From assembly GCA_963775335.1 (NCBI GenBank), contig CAVZIJ010000003.1, forward strand, positions 186,001 to 250,000: DNA of 64,000 nucleotides, given 5' to 3'. A program made the position numbers and the translations under genes. The stretch comes from CAVQCX01 sp963775335 (GTDB lineage Bacteria; Pseudomonadota; Gammaproteobacteria; Chromatiales; Chromatiaceae). Below the pieces are notes generated by a model. The model made no database searches, had not been told where the DNA came from, and worked only from the letters and a program-made list of their open reading frames with translations. The first letter of the stretch is position 1, and every line of letters begins with the position of its first letter. Positions 53,916-63,024 of this stretch are shown piece after piece.

Positions 53916-55362
53916 TCCTGGCCTCTCTGACGAAATAGATGCGCGGGATGCGGGCGCAGCGGTGGGCCCCGTCCAGCCCGGTCCAGCACACCCGGTCATG
54001 ATGCGCCGACTGTATGCCCTCGCGCACCCCCAGGGCGAGCAGGCCGACCACCGAGCCCAGCCCCTGCTCAGCGGGGAAGGCCTCCAGCACGTCGGCCACG
54101 GACACCTGGAGCTGGCGCCCCAGCAGCGCCGTAATCTGCTCGCGCAACCGCCGGAAATCGATCTCCGAGTGGGCCAGCAGCTCGCCCAGGCTCTCCAGCG
54201 AGATCGCCGCCTGATCCGCGGCGGCGATGCCCCCGGCCAGGCTCTCGCTGCTGGGGTCGTGCAGCTGCCACTGGGACACCGAGCGCAAGGCGGCGCTGGT
54301 CAGATAGAGATCCCGCCCGAGATCGTCGGTGGGGCGCAGGCGCTCCTTGGCGGCCAGGGCGCGCCGTTGGGCCAGGCGCAGCAGGTTGCTCAGGCGGCGC
54401 TGCTCCTGGTAGGCGCGGCTCTGCACGAACTGCTTGAGCCCGCGCGCGAACTGTTGGAAGACCTCGTGCACCTCGCCGCCGCTCTCCAGCAGCAGGCGGG
54501 TGAGCTGGATCAGGAAGCGGCGCTCGCGCCGCTCCAGCTGCTGGGCGAAGTCCCGGGCCAGCACCTGGTCGAGGGCGGTCTCGAAGGACAGGGTCTGCTC
54601 CGGGTCGGTGAGCAGACGCCAGAAGGCCCGGAAGGTCTTGCCCGCATCGCTCTCGGCCACCAGGTCGACCCCGGAGAAGACCTTGGCCAGCACCTCGCCG
54701 CGGCTGGCGTCGTTCTCCACGATCTGCTCGCGAAGATCCCGGTTGATCACCTGGAATTCGTCGCGCACCCGGCGAAAGTCGTTGGCCAGCTCCTGGGCCA
54801 GGCCGATGATCTCCCGCGCCCGCTCCATGGCCCGCTCCTCGGGCAGGGCCTGGAGCCGGCCGCTACGCACGGCCTCGATCTCGGCGTCCAGGCGCTCGCG
54901 CTCGTGCAGCAGGGCCTGGACACGGGTCTCGGGGTCGGTCTCGGTGAGCTCGGCCAGGCGCTCCAGTTGGTCGATCACCAGGGAGAGCCGGCTCTCGGTG
55001 GCGAAGGCGCGCCGCTCGGTCAGTCCCTGAATGAACTGGATGGCGCGCACCGCGGCGGCGCTGAGCTCGTACTCCTCTTCCGTCGCGCCAGGCTGGAAGG
55101 AGCGCACCAGATAGCCCGCCCGCAGCCAGCCGGCCAGGTAGAGCTCGGCGGTTTGGGGCAGCTCCAGGCCCTGGGTGCGCAGCTGCTCCAAGTCCTGGCG
55201 CAGGCGCTCCAGCAGGATCGACTGGGGCAGGCGCCGCTCCTTCTCCAGCAGGTGCACCTGCAGTAGCCCGAGCACCACCGGGGCGTTGTCCAGGGCGAGC
55301 AGGGTCCAGGCGGACTCCTTGCGCAGCCGCTGATTGGTCAGGACCTGTTGGGTGGCCTTCAT
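53899..55362 (-). CDS. jetA: Wadjet protein JetA (DUF3375)
   Basis: The product is 487 aa, the kleisin-like MksF/DUF3375 subunit. It has LLALDNAPVVLGLLQVHLLE, ERRLPQSILLERLRQDLEQL and the middle region RREEDEYEL-type ATEEEYELSAAAVRAIQFIQ with the conserved LTERRAFATESRLSLVIDQL. Coiled-coil regions follow at 180-240. The order jetA-jetB-jetC-jetD on one strand with overlaps is the complete type I Wadjet operon (DUF3375, DUF4194, SMC-like, DUF3322/2220). The system limits plasmid transformation. Its promoter should lie in the 390-bp gap before the SNF2 gene. Confidence 0.93.
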   Translation of the reverse strand: MKATQQVLTNQRLRKESAWTLLALDNAPVVLGLLQVHLLEKERRLPQSILLERLRQDLEQLRTQGLELPQTAELYLAGWLRAGYLVRSFQPGATEEEYELSAAAVRAIQFIQGLTERRAFATESRLSLVIDQLERLAELTETDPETRVQALLHERERLDAEIEAVRSGRLQALPEERAMERAREIIGLAQELANDFRRVRDEFQVINRDLREQIVENDASRGEVLAKVFSGVDLVAESDAGKTFRAFWRLLTDPEQTLSFETALDQVLARDFAQQLERRERRFLIQLTRLLLESGGEVHEVFQQFARGLKQFVQSRAYQEQRRLSNLLRLAQRRALAAKERLRPTDDLGRDLYLTSAALRSVSQWQLHDPSSESLAGGIAAADQAAISLESLGELLAHSEIDFRRLREQITALLGRQLQVSVADVLEAFPAEQGLGSVVGLLALGVREGIQSAHHDRVCWTGLDGAHRCARIPRIYFVREARIGTAG

Positions 55363-55754
55363 CGTAGTCGTCGTGGCGGAGTCTTTTCAAACGCCGGGTG
55401 CCTCTGCTAAGGGCGCCGTGCTCCGTGGCGTCTCCGCGCGGGCCCGCAGCCGGGCAGCCCATCGTGGCGCCCCAATCTCACCCGCGGCCAACCGCTCGAT
55501 TGTTACATAGGTCTCATGCTGCCCGGCAGTCGGCCGCGACCCGTCGATGCGGAGGAAGACTCTCATCCTACAACAGGCGGAGCCCCGCCTCTGAGCCTGT
55601 AGGAGGCCAGCCCCCTGGCCGATCGGCCCCGGCACAGGGCCAACTGGTCCCCCCGGAGCCTTCAGCGTTTTCGTGATAAATTTGGCCGGCCCCGGCCCTC
55701 AGCGGGCCCCGACTCCTGAGCATAGGCCCGTCAACCAAGATTCGCGCCCACGCC
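55363..55754. other. Divergent region between Wadjet and SNF2 genes, with a REP pair
   Basis: Contains the promoters of the divergent jetA and SNF2 genes, and one inverted REP pair (55567-55627) of the same family as the arrays beyond 59.6 kb. No gene is recognised. Confidence 0.5.
55567..55627. repeat. Isolated REP pair (BIME) related to the arrays near the RAYT gene
   Basis: A cctacaacaggcggagcccc arm and the tgtaggaggccagccccctg arm lie in inverted orientation across about 15 nt. The second arm is identical to the repeat consensus of the arrays. It shows that the RAYT family's repeats occur outside the RAYT locus too. Confidence 0.8.
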
Positions 55755-58481
55755 ATGTCCTTCGAGCTCGGCCTGCTGCCCTCCGGCCATCTCCACAGCT
55801 TCGCCGTACCCGAGGCCGAGGCCGCTCCGCCAGCGCGTGACCCGCAGGTGCTGCGCGAGGCCTTCGACCGGGACGCTGCCGAGGGCCTGTTTACCCTGGC
55901 CGCCGACAAATCGACCCAGGGGCTCGGTCCGAGCTTGCACTATTGGCACGGGATCGCTGCCGATTATCTCAGCGCCCGCTGTCTGCTTCTCGAGGGGGCG
56001 GCCGCCGAGGCCGCGCACCGGGGCGATCCGGCCCCGCCGGTAGCGCCGCTGACGGCGGAGGCGGCCGAGCGCTGGGTGCAGTGCGCACCGCCCATGCCCG
56101 GGGCCGAGTACCTGTGCGTCCAGGTGCTGCAGACGATCCGGGCGCAGCTCGATGACTGGGTGCGCGAGCGCATCCATGCCCGGGGCTCGCTGGCCGCCTG
56201 GCTCAACGAGCGGGCCCCCCAGTGGCATCCCCTGGGCCGGGTCTGTTTCCACCTGGCCGAGAACAAGCGCGACCCCGACTACCCGTTCGCCTTCCTGGCC
56301 ACCTATGCCCCCGAGCAACCGGCTCGGGGCCAGGTTCGCTACCAGCCCCTGGGCCGGGCCCTGCAGGCGTATGCCGGCGCCCGCGACCGCCAGACCCTGA
56401 TCCGGCTGCTCTCTCCGGTGCAGCGGGCCGCCGAGCTCAGCCCGCGGGTCAAGGAGCTGGTGGACAGCGGCGACATCTACCACCCCCTGGCCTGGACCCC
56501 CCAGGAGGCCTACGGCTTCCTGCGCGAGGTACCTCTCTACGAGCAGAGCGGACTGGTGGTGCGCCTGCCCGACTGGTGGCGCCGGCGCAGCCGCCCCCAG
56601 GTGGCGGTGCGCATCGGCCAGGGGCAGCAGGCCCGCTTCGCGCAGGATGCGCTGCTCGATTTCAACGTCCAAGCGGTGCTCGGCGAGGAGACCCTGAGCG
56701 AGCAGGAGCTGGCCGAGCTGCTCAACGGCGACGCCGGGCTGGTGCTGCTCAAGGGGCGCTGGGTGGAGGTGGACCCTCAGCGTCTCGGCGAGGCGCTGGC
56801 TCATTGGCGGAAGGTCGAGCGCGAGGCCGCCCAGGGAGGGCTGGGCTTCGCCGAGGGCATGCGCCTGCTGGCCGGGGCCCCCACCGAGCTGGGGCGCTCG
56901 GACCTCGGAGACGAGGCACGCGCCTGGTCCCTGCTGCAGCCCGGCGAGTGGCTGGCCCGACTGCTCGATCAGTTGCGCTCGCCGGACACCATCGCCGCCG
57001 CCCGGCCGGGCACCGACCTCAAGGCCAGCCTGCGTCCCTACCAGGCCCAGGGGGTGAGCTGGCTGTGGCTGCTCTCCCAGCTCGGGCTGGGCGCCTGCCT
57101 GGCCGACGACATGGGCCTGGGCAAGACCATCCAGGTGATCGCCCTGCTGCTCCTGCTCAAGCGCCACCCGCCCCGGCAGGGCGCGCCCAAGCCCTCGCTG
57201 CTGGTGTTGCCCGCCTCCCTGCTGGCCAACTGGCAGGCGGAGCTGCAGCGCTTCGCCCCGTCCCTGCGGGCCCGCTTCATCCACGGCTCCCAGCTCGATG
57301 CCCAGCAGCTCGAAGCCCTGGACCGGGAGCGTGACACTTATCTGGCCGGCTGCGACCTGGTGCTGACTACCTACGGCACCCTGGCGCGTCGGGAGTGGCT
57401 GCAGCAGCGTCAATGGCGGCTGCTGGTGCTCGACGAGGCCCAGGCGATCAAGAACCCGGCGACCCGCCAGACCAAGCTGGTCAAGCAGCTCAAGGCCGAG
57501 GCCCGCATCGCCCTGACCGGCACGCCGGTGGAGAACAGCCTCGCCGACCTCTGGTCCCTGTTCGACTTTCTTAACCCGGGACTGCTCGGCTCGGCGACCC
57601 GCTTCAAGGCCTTCTCCAAAGCACTCGCTGAGCGCAGCCAGGACCAGTACGGCCCCCTGCGTCGGCTCACCCGGCCCTATATCCTGCGCCGGCTCAAGAC
57701 CGACCGGCGGATCATCGCCGACCTGCCGGACAAGAGCGAGGTCCCGGCCTGGTGCGGCCTCAGCAAGGCCCAGGCGGCGCACTACCAGCGCAGCGTCCAG
57801 GAGCTGCAGAGCGCCCTGGAGACCCTCGACGGCATCCAGCGCCGGGGCCTGGTGCTCGCCACCCTGCAAAGGCTCAAACAGATCTGCAACCACCCCTCCC
57901 AGCTGCTCGGCGACGGGCGCTACGAGCCGGCCAAGAGCGGCAAGTTCCAGCGCCTGGCCGAGCTGTGCGAGGAGATCGCCGCCCGCCAGGAGAAGCTGCT
58001 GCTGTTCACCCAGTTTCGTGAGATCACCGAGCCCCTGGCCGATTATCTCGCCGGGCTGTTCGGCCGCCCCGGCCTGGTGCTGCACGGTGGCACCCCGGTG
58101 GCCCAGCGCCGCCAGCGGGTGGAGGCCTTCCAGCGCGAGGACGGGCCGCCTTTCTTCGTGCTCTCCCTCAAGGCCGGCGGCACCGGGCTGAACCTCACCC
58201 AGGCCTCCCACGTGATCCACTTCGACCGCTGGTGGAATCCGGCGGTGGAGAATCAGGCCACCGACCGGGCCTTCCGGATCGGCCAGAAGAAGAACGTGCT
58301 GGTGCACAAGCTGATCTGCCAGGGCACACTGGAGGAGCGCATCGACGCCTTGCTGCGCGACAAGGCCGCCCTGGCCGAGGACCTGCTGCGAGACGGTGGC
58401 GAGATCTCCCTGACCGAGATGGACAACCAGGCCCTGCTGAAACTGGTCTCCCTGGACATCGAAAAGACCCGAATCGATTGA
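55755..58481 (+). CDS. SNF2-family DNA-dependent ATPase/helicase
   Basis: The product is 908 aa. The N-terminal 400 residues are a bacterial SNF2-associated region (LSPRVKELVDSGDIYHPLAW, EQELAELLNGDAGLVLLKGR). The C-terminal engine has LRPYQAQGVSWLWLLSQLGL, Walker A DDMGLGKTIQ, DEAQ box VLDEAQAIKNPAT, TGTPVENSLADLWSLFDFLN, and the second lobe LFTQFREITEPLADYL, SLKAGGTGLNLTQASHVIHF, TDRAFRIGQKKNVLVHKLI. It probably remodels protein-DNA complexes. It is immediately followed by the SWIM/HTH gene (8-nt gap), a common partnership. Confidence 0.93.
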   Translation: MSFELGLLPSGHLHSFAVPEAEAAPPARDPQVLREAFDRDAAEGLFTLAADKSTQGLGPSLHYWHGIAADYLSARCLLLEGAAAEAAHRGDPAPPVAPLTAEAAERWVQCAPPMPGAEYLCVQVLQTIRAQLDDWVRERIHARGSLAAWLNERAPQWHPLGRVCFHLAENKRDPDYPFAFLATYAPEQPARGQVRYQPLGRALQAYAGARDRQTLIRLLSPVQRAAELSPRVKELVDSGDIYHPLAWTPQEAYGFLREVPLYEQSGLVVRLPDWWRRRSRPQVAVRIGQGQQARFAQDALLDFNVQAVLGEETLSEQELAELLNGDAGLVLLKGRWVEVDPQRLGEALAHWRKVEREAAQGGLGFAEGMRLLAGAPTELGRSDLGDEARAWSLLQPGEWLARLLDQLRSPDTIAAARPGTDLKASLRPYQAQGVSWLWLLSQLGLGACLADDMGLGKTIQVIALLLLLKRHPPRQGAPKPSLLVLPASLLANWQAELQRFAPSLRARFIHGSQLDAQQLEALDRERDTYLAGCDLVLTTYGTLARREWLQQRQWRLLVLDEAQAIKNPATRQTKLVKQLKAEARIALTGTPVENSLADLWSLFDFLNPGLLGSATRFKAFSKALAERSQDQYGPLRRLTRPYILRRLKTDRRIIADLPDKSEVPAWCGLSKAQAAHYQRSVQELQSALETLDGIQRRGLVLATLQRLKQICNHPSQLLGDGRYEPAKSGKFQRLAELCEEIAARQEKLLLFTQFREITEPLADYLAGLFGRPGLVLHGGTPVAQRRQRVEAFQREDGPPFFVLSLKAGGTGLNLTQASHVIHFDRWWNPAVENQATDRAFRIGQKKNVLVHKLICQGTLEERIDALLRDKAALAEDLLRDGGEISLTEMDNQALLKLVSLDIEKTRID

Positions 58482-58489
58482 GAGTGCCC

Positions 58490-59539
58490 ATGAGCTACTA
58501 CGATTGGAAACCCTACGTCCCCGTCGCCAAGCGCCGCGCCCAGGCCGAGCGCGAGATGAAGAAGCTCGCCAAGCAGGGGGAGCGCATCGAGCCGGTGGTG
58601 ATCGAGGGGCGCAAGATCGCCCGCACCTTCTGGGGCGAGTCCTGGTGCAGCCATCTGGAGCGCTTCAGCGACTATGCCAACCGCCTGCCCCGGGGCCGCA
58701 CCTATGTGCGCAATGGCTCGGTGTGCAACCTTTCCATCGGCAAGGGGCAGATCCAGGCTATCGTCAGCGGCTCCGAGCTCTATCGCATCGTCATCGAGAT
58801 CAAGCCGCTGGCCGCGGCCAAGTGGAAGCGCCTGCGCGAGCAGTGCACCGGGCGCATCGGCTCGCTGCTCGAGCTACTGCAAGGCCGCTTCTCCGACCAG
58901 GTGATGCAGGTCGTCACCGATCGCGACCAGGGGCTGTTTCCGAGCCCCGGCGAGATCCGTATGCAATGCAGCTGTCCCGACTGGGCCGGCCTGTGCAAGC
59001 ACCTGGCCGCCGTGCTCTACGGGGTCGGCGCGCGTCTCGACCGCCAGCCCGAGCTGCTGTTCCAGCTGCGCGGCGTCGACCACCAGGAGCTGATCAGCGC
59101 CGACCTGGACCCCACGCGCGCCGCCGGGACCGGCAAGGGCCGCAGGCTGGCGAGCGAAGACCTCTCCAGCGTGTTCGGCGTGGAGATCGACGAGGCACCG
59201 CCCCCGGCGCCCAAACGCGCCCGCAGCACCAAGAAAAAGACGGTCTCCGGTCCGCGCTCCGGCCCCAAGGCCAAGGCGCAAGCTGCCGTCGAAGAGCCAT
59301 TCGTCCCCAGCGGGCCGGCGCTTGCCGGGCTGCGCGAGCGACTCGCTCTGAACAAAAGCGAGCTCGCCCGGCTGGTCGGCGTCAGCGGCCCCACCATCAC
59401 GAATTGGGAGAGCAAGCCCGGCGCGCTCAACCTGCAGCGAGGCCCCCTCAAAGCTCTACTGCGAGTCGCCGCCATGACCCCGGAGCAGGTCACCAGACGC
59501 CTCGCGACCATCCGTAGGCAGCAGCGCCAAGAGCGATAG
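58490..59539 (+). CDS. SWIM zinc-finger protein with C-terminal HTH, partner of SNF2
   Basis: The product is 349 aa, starting MSYYDWKPYVPVAKRRAQAE. Residues 40-60 have GESWCSHLERFSDYANRLPR. The SWIM motif is MQCSCPDWAGLCKHLAAVLY (CxCxnCxH). A basic linker (PKRARSTKKKTVSG) follows. The last 70 residues are a Cro/C1-type HTH: LRERLALNKSELARLVGVSG, then PTITNWESKPG. SWIM proteins encoded with SNF2 helicases are thought to bind DNA or partners. A fused HTH gives this copy its own DNA-binding module. The frame from 58232 is part of the SNF2 gene's shadow. Confidence 0.9.
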   Translation: MSYYDWKPYVPVAKRRAQAEREMKKLAKQGERIEPVVIEGRKIARTFWGESWCSHLERFSDYANRLPRGRTYVRNGSVCNLSIGKGQIQAIVSGSELYRIVIEIKPLAAAKWKRLREQCTGRIGSLLELLQGRFSDQVMQVVTDRDQGLFPSPGEIRMQCSCPDWAGLCKHLAAVLYGVGARLDRQPELLFQLRGVDHQELISADLDPTRAAGTGKGRRLASEDLSSVFGVEIDEAPPPAPKRARSTKKKTVSGPRSGPKAKAQAAVEEPFVPSGPALAGLRERLALNKSELARLVGVSGPTITNWESKPGALNLQRGPLKALLRVAAMTPEQVTRRLATIRRQQRQER

Positions 59540-59644
59540 CAGGGCAGGGGGCAGTGCCGCGGGCCCGCGGGAGATCGGAGATCCGAGACAGAGCCGTGCC
59601 CAGTCGCCGAAGGCATCATCCCCCGCCACCGATGCCCCGCTGCG

Positions 59645-60530
59645 CGTAGGAGGCCGGCACCTGGCCGATCGGCGCCCAACCAAAGCCCCAAGAGGTCGCC
59701 GAGAGGGCTCGCCCCTACAACCGAGGCGCCGGGCCTATCCCTGTAGGAGGCCAGCCCCCTGGCCGATTGGCGCCCGGCCAAAGCCCCAAAAGGTCGCCGA
59801 GAGGGCTCGCCCCTACAACCGAGGCGCCGGGCCTATCCCTGTAGGAGGCCAGCCCCCTGGCCGATCGGCGCCCAGCCAAAGCCCCAAGAGGTCGCCGAGA
59901 GGGCTCGCCTCCCACAACCGAGCCCCCGGGCCTATCCTTGTAGGAGGCCAGCCCCCTGGCCGATTGGCGCCCGGCCAAAGCCCCAGAAGCTCGCCGAGAG
60001 GGCTCGCCCCTACAACCGAGGCGCCGGGCCTATCCCTGTAGGAGGCCAGCCCCCTGGCCGATCGGCGCCCGGCCAAAGCCCCAAGAGGTCGCCGAGAGGG
60101 CTCGCCTCCCACAACCGAGCCCCCGGGCCTATCCTTGTAGGAGGCCAGCCCCCTGGCCGATTGGCGCCCAACCAAAGCCCCAGAAGCTCGCTGAGAGGGC
60201 TCGCCCCTACAACCGAGGCGCCGGGCCTATCCCTGTAGGAGGCCAGCCCCCTGGCCGATCGGCGCCCGACCAAAGCCCCAGAAGATCGCCGAGAGGGCTC
60301 GCCCCTACAATCGAGCCCCCGGGCCTATCCCTGTAGGAGGCCAGCCCCCTGGCCGATTGGCGCCCGGCCAAAGCCCCAGAAGCTCGCCGAGAGGGCTCGC
60401 CCCTACAACCGAGGCGCCGGGCCTATCCCTGTAGGAGGCCAGCCCCCTGGCCGATCGGCGCCCGACCAAAGCCCCAGAAGATCGCCGAGAGGGCTCGCCT
60501 CCTACAATCGGGGTGGTGCCGGCGAGCGGG
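59645..60530. repeat. REP/BIME array 1: about eight 98-bp units, dimeric higher-order structure
   Basis: Units start at 59742, 59840, 59939, 60037, 60136, 60234, 60332 and 60430, with a degenerate copy at 59645 and an isolated half at 60584. Each unit carries a tgtaggaggccagccccctg hairpin and, inverted, the gccgagagggctcgcc...ctacaac partner. The spacer after the second hairpin alternates between gaggcgcc and gagccccc forms along the array, so the true repeating unit is about 196 bp. Arms form GGCCAG/CTGGCC and CGAG/CTCG stems and start with the GTAGG head typical of RAYT-recognised REPs. Confidence 0.92.
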
Positions 60531-60679
60531 GGTCAGCCGAGCGGATGGGTGTGCGGGAGATCTATGTCGCGGGGCTCGGCCCGCTGTAGGAGGCCGGCCC
60601 CCTGGCCGATCGGGCTGAGCGTAGCCGGAATCCGCCTGGGGAACGGCAGCACGGGTCATCAGCAACGGGGCAGCGAGCC

Positions 60680-61123
60680 ATGGACAACCGACCAAGGGCG
60701 CGGAAGCTGCGTATAGGGCGATGCTCGGAGCCGGGCCGGGTCTACCTTGTCACAACCGTCACCCAGAATCGCGAGCCGGTATTCCGGGATTTCTGGGCTG
60801 CGCGGGTGCTGACTCGCACCCTGAAAAAGGAACAGGATCTCTGCAGGGCTCATACCTTGGCATTCGTCATCATGCCCGATCATTTGCACTGGCTGTTGAG
60901 CCTGGGAGATGCCGGCTCTCTCTCCGACGTGGTGCGCTCCGTCAAGGCGGTGTGCGCGCACCGGCTGGGAGGGCCGCTGTGGCAGGACGGCTTCCACGAC
61001 CATGCCCTGCGAGGGGATGAAGATCTAGCGGCAGTGGCCAGGTATGTGGTTGCCAACCCCTTGCGGGCCGGTTTGGTGAGGCGCTTGGGCGACTACCCGC
61101 ATTGGGACGCGGTCTGCCTTTAG
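60680..61123 (+). CDS. REP-associated tyrosine transposase (RAYT)
   Basis: The product is 147 aa. The HUH motif is VIMPDHLHWLL (His-Leu-His). The downstream ARYVVANPLRAGLVRRLGDY contains the catalytic Tyr (YVVANPLRAG). The N-terminal RVYLVTTVTQNREPVF is the IS200-like/Y1 start. RAYTs act on single-stranded REP elements that begin with a GTAG tetranucleotide, exactly the head seen in the flanking repeats. It has no neighbouring IS ends of its own. Two REP arrays flank it on both sides, making a REPtron. It probably does not move itself but spreads the REPs. Confidence 0.92.
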   Translation: MDNRPRARKLRIGRCSEPGRVYLVTTVTQNREPVFRDFWAARVLTRTLKKEQDLCRAHTLAFVIMPDHLHWLLSLGDAGSLSDVVRSVKAVCAHRLGGPLWQDGFHDHALRGDEDLAAVARYVVANPLRAGLVRRLGDYPHWDAVCL

Positions 61124-61270
61124 CGGGAACACGGACAGGGTGAGCCGAGACAGATTGTCCAGCGAACAATCGCAGCTCGGCGAACGCCCGGACAGAAGGT
61201 GCGGGCCGGGGGCTGTCGGAGTCTGAGGTGTAACGGCATGGATGGCATCCCCATCCCCCCGAAACCAATG

Positions 61271-61950
61271 TCGCCGAGAGGGCTCGCCTCCTACAACCCA
61301 ACCTCCGTCCCCTGTAGGAGGCCAGCCCTCTGGCCGATCGACACCCGGCCAAAACGCGGAAGGTCGCCGAGAGGGCTCGCCTCCTACAACCCAACCTCCG
61401 TCCCCTGTAGGAGGCCAGCCCCCTGGCCGATTGGCGCCCGGCCAAAACGCGGAAGGTCGCCGAGAGGGCTCGCCTCCTACAACCCAACCTCCGTCCCCTG
61501 TAGGAGGCCAGCCCTCTGGCCGATCGACATCCGGCCGAAACCCGGAAGGTCGCCGAGAGGGCTCGCCTCCTACAACCCAACTTCCGTCCCCTGTAGGAGG
61601 CCAGCCCCCTGGCCGGTCGACACCCGGCCAACACGCGGAAGGTCGCCGAGAGGGCTCGCCTCCTACAACCCAACCTCCGTCCCCTGTAGGAGGCCAGCCC
61701 TCTGGCCGATCGACACCCGGCCAAAACGCGGAAGATCGCCGAGAGGGCTCGCCCCTACAACCCAACCTCCGTCCCCTGTAGGAGGCCAGCCCTCTGGCCG
61801 ATTGGCGCCCGGCCAAAGCCCCAGAAGGTCGCCGAGAGGGCTCGCCTCCTACAAGCGGGGCTCCGACCTCCGCAGGAAGCCAGCCCTCTGGCCGATCGAC
61901 ATCCGGCCGAAACCCGGAAGGTCGCTGGGAGGGCTCGCCTCCTATAATCG
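61271..61950. repeat. REP/BIME array 2: about six 93-bp units
   Basis: Units begin at 61313, 61406, 61499, 61592, 61685 and 61777, with a degenerate unit at about 61870. They have the same two inverted hairpins but a different spacer (gatcgacacccggccaaaac) and a second spacer (ccaacctccgtcccc). The 93-bp period makes a spurious open frame on the plus strand. There is no protein here. The units are more uniform than those in array 1. Confidence 0.92.
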
Positions 61951-62006
61951 GGGCTCCGGACCGCGGCGCGGCACGGGGCTCGACCGCGCGACCAGACCTG
62001 CCAAGC

Positions 62007-62409
62007 TCAGGTGGTTAGCAGCGTCAACGCCGGCTCGACGCGAGCGATCTGCTTGAAGTCGCGATCGTCCTGCAGCAGCGGCGGCCGGTGCTCGATGGCC
62101 AGCTGGGCGATCAGGCTGTCGTGAGGGCTGCGCGGCGTGATCCCCTTCCAGCGGCAGCGGGCGTAGAGCATGCCCGCATCGGCATCGGTGGCCGCGCCGG
62201 CGCGCGCGAGGAGCGTCGGGAGTGCCTCGAACTGTCTGCGCAGGGCACGTAATCGCGCTCGGTGAGGCAGCGCCCTGCAACAGCTCCTGGAGGATGATGG
62301 GCGCCAGGGCAGCGTCGCCCTCGTCGAGGAGCCTGTCCAGGACGCGTGCGGCGGGGGTCTGCGCGGCACACGGCCAGTCGATTCACACGGTGGTGTCAAC
62401 CAGCACCAC
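62007..62409 (-). pseudogene. Broken VapC-type PIN toxin
   Basis: From GTG 62409 the frame reads VVLVDTTV then a TGA where a Trp is expected (VWIDW), followed by IDWPCAAQTPAARVLDRLLD, then EGDAALAPIILQELLQGAAS. The frame then shifts, and the rest (ALRRQFEALPTLLARAGAAT, then HDSLIAQLAIEHRPPLLQDD) is in another frame, ending at 62007. The PIN active-site residues are all still recognisable. At least one stop and more than one frameshift make it inactive. Confidence 0.7.
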
Positions 62410-62611
62410 GGTCCATATCCCGGCGGACCCGTCGAATGTCGTGGGCGGGGTCGATGAGATCGCGCCTAACGAGCCGCTTGAGCTTTCGCTGCCCATGGTG
62501 TGCGACCAGCTCACGCGGGGCGAGATCGACCAGTTCGCGCTTGGAGCGCGCGGCGAAGCCCTTGATGGCGGCTACCACAAGCTCGTCATCCGGAACGATA
62601 TTGGTGCGCAT
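62396..62611 (-). CDS. VapB-like antitoxin preceding the broken VapC
   Basis: The product is 71 aa from ATG 62611 (MRTNIVPDDELVVAAIKGFA, then ARSKRELVDLA). It is a VapB/AbrB-like or DUF2191-type antitoxin. Its end overlaps the toxin pseudogene start (ATGGACCGTGGTGC). The antitoxin remains open while its toxin is decayed, a common fate of such pairs. Confidence 0.6.
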   Translation of the reverse strand: MRTNIVPDDELVVAAIKGFAARSKRELVDLAPRELVAHHGQRKLKRLVRRDLIDPAHDIRRVRRDMDRGAG

Positions 62612-63024
62612 CGAATACACCTCGTTGATGTGTATTCGGGCATGCGGGGTTGTCGTGCTGTGTTTTCCGGCTGGGGTGCAGGCGAGGGCGATGTATTTGT
62701 TTACGTTCGTCGGCCAACGCCCGCCCGACTACCGGTGAATACGCAGGCCCGTCACCCCTGTAACCGTTGGACCGACTGAGAGATGAGGGGCCGCTAGCCC
62801 GCTGCCAACGGCCACTCGTAGCCGCTTGGCCCAGTTTGGCAACTCAGGAATTATTGACTCCAATAGCACGATGAACCGGCTAATCGATCAGGGCGATCGC
62901 CGATCCGCGCGGAATGAATGCGAGAATTGCGTCCAATCCGGCCCTCAGGCGGGCCATTTGCTTTTGTAGACTTATTGCGCGTTGGCGGGCCTTGGCCCGC
63001 GAAACGGGGAATCCCGATGGAACC
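62612..63024. other. Gene-poor stretch
   Basis: No coding sequence or RNA gene is recognised. Short frames on the plus strand have no domain character. Confidence 0.4.

Noticed and set aside
59645..61950. Regularly spaced repeats resembling a CRISPR array
   Set aside because: Spacers are themselves repeated, units hold inverted hairpins, and a RAYT gene, not cas genes, lies between the arrays.
61199..62056. An 285-codon plus-strand frame made of a 31-residue repeat
   Set aside because: It is the translation of the 93-bp REP units (93 is divisible by three), with no start signals or domain. The same applies to overlapping minus-strand frames.
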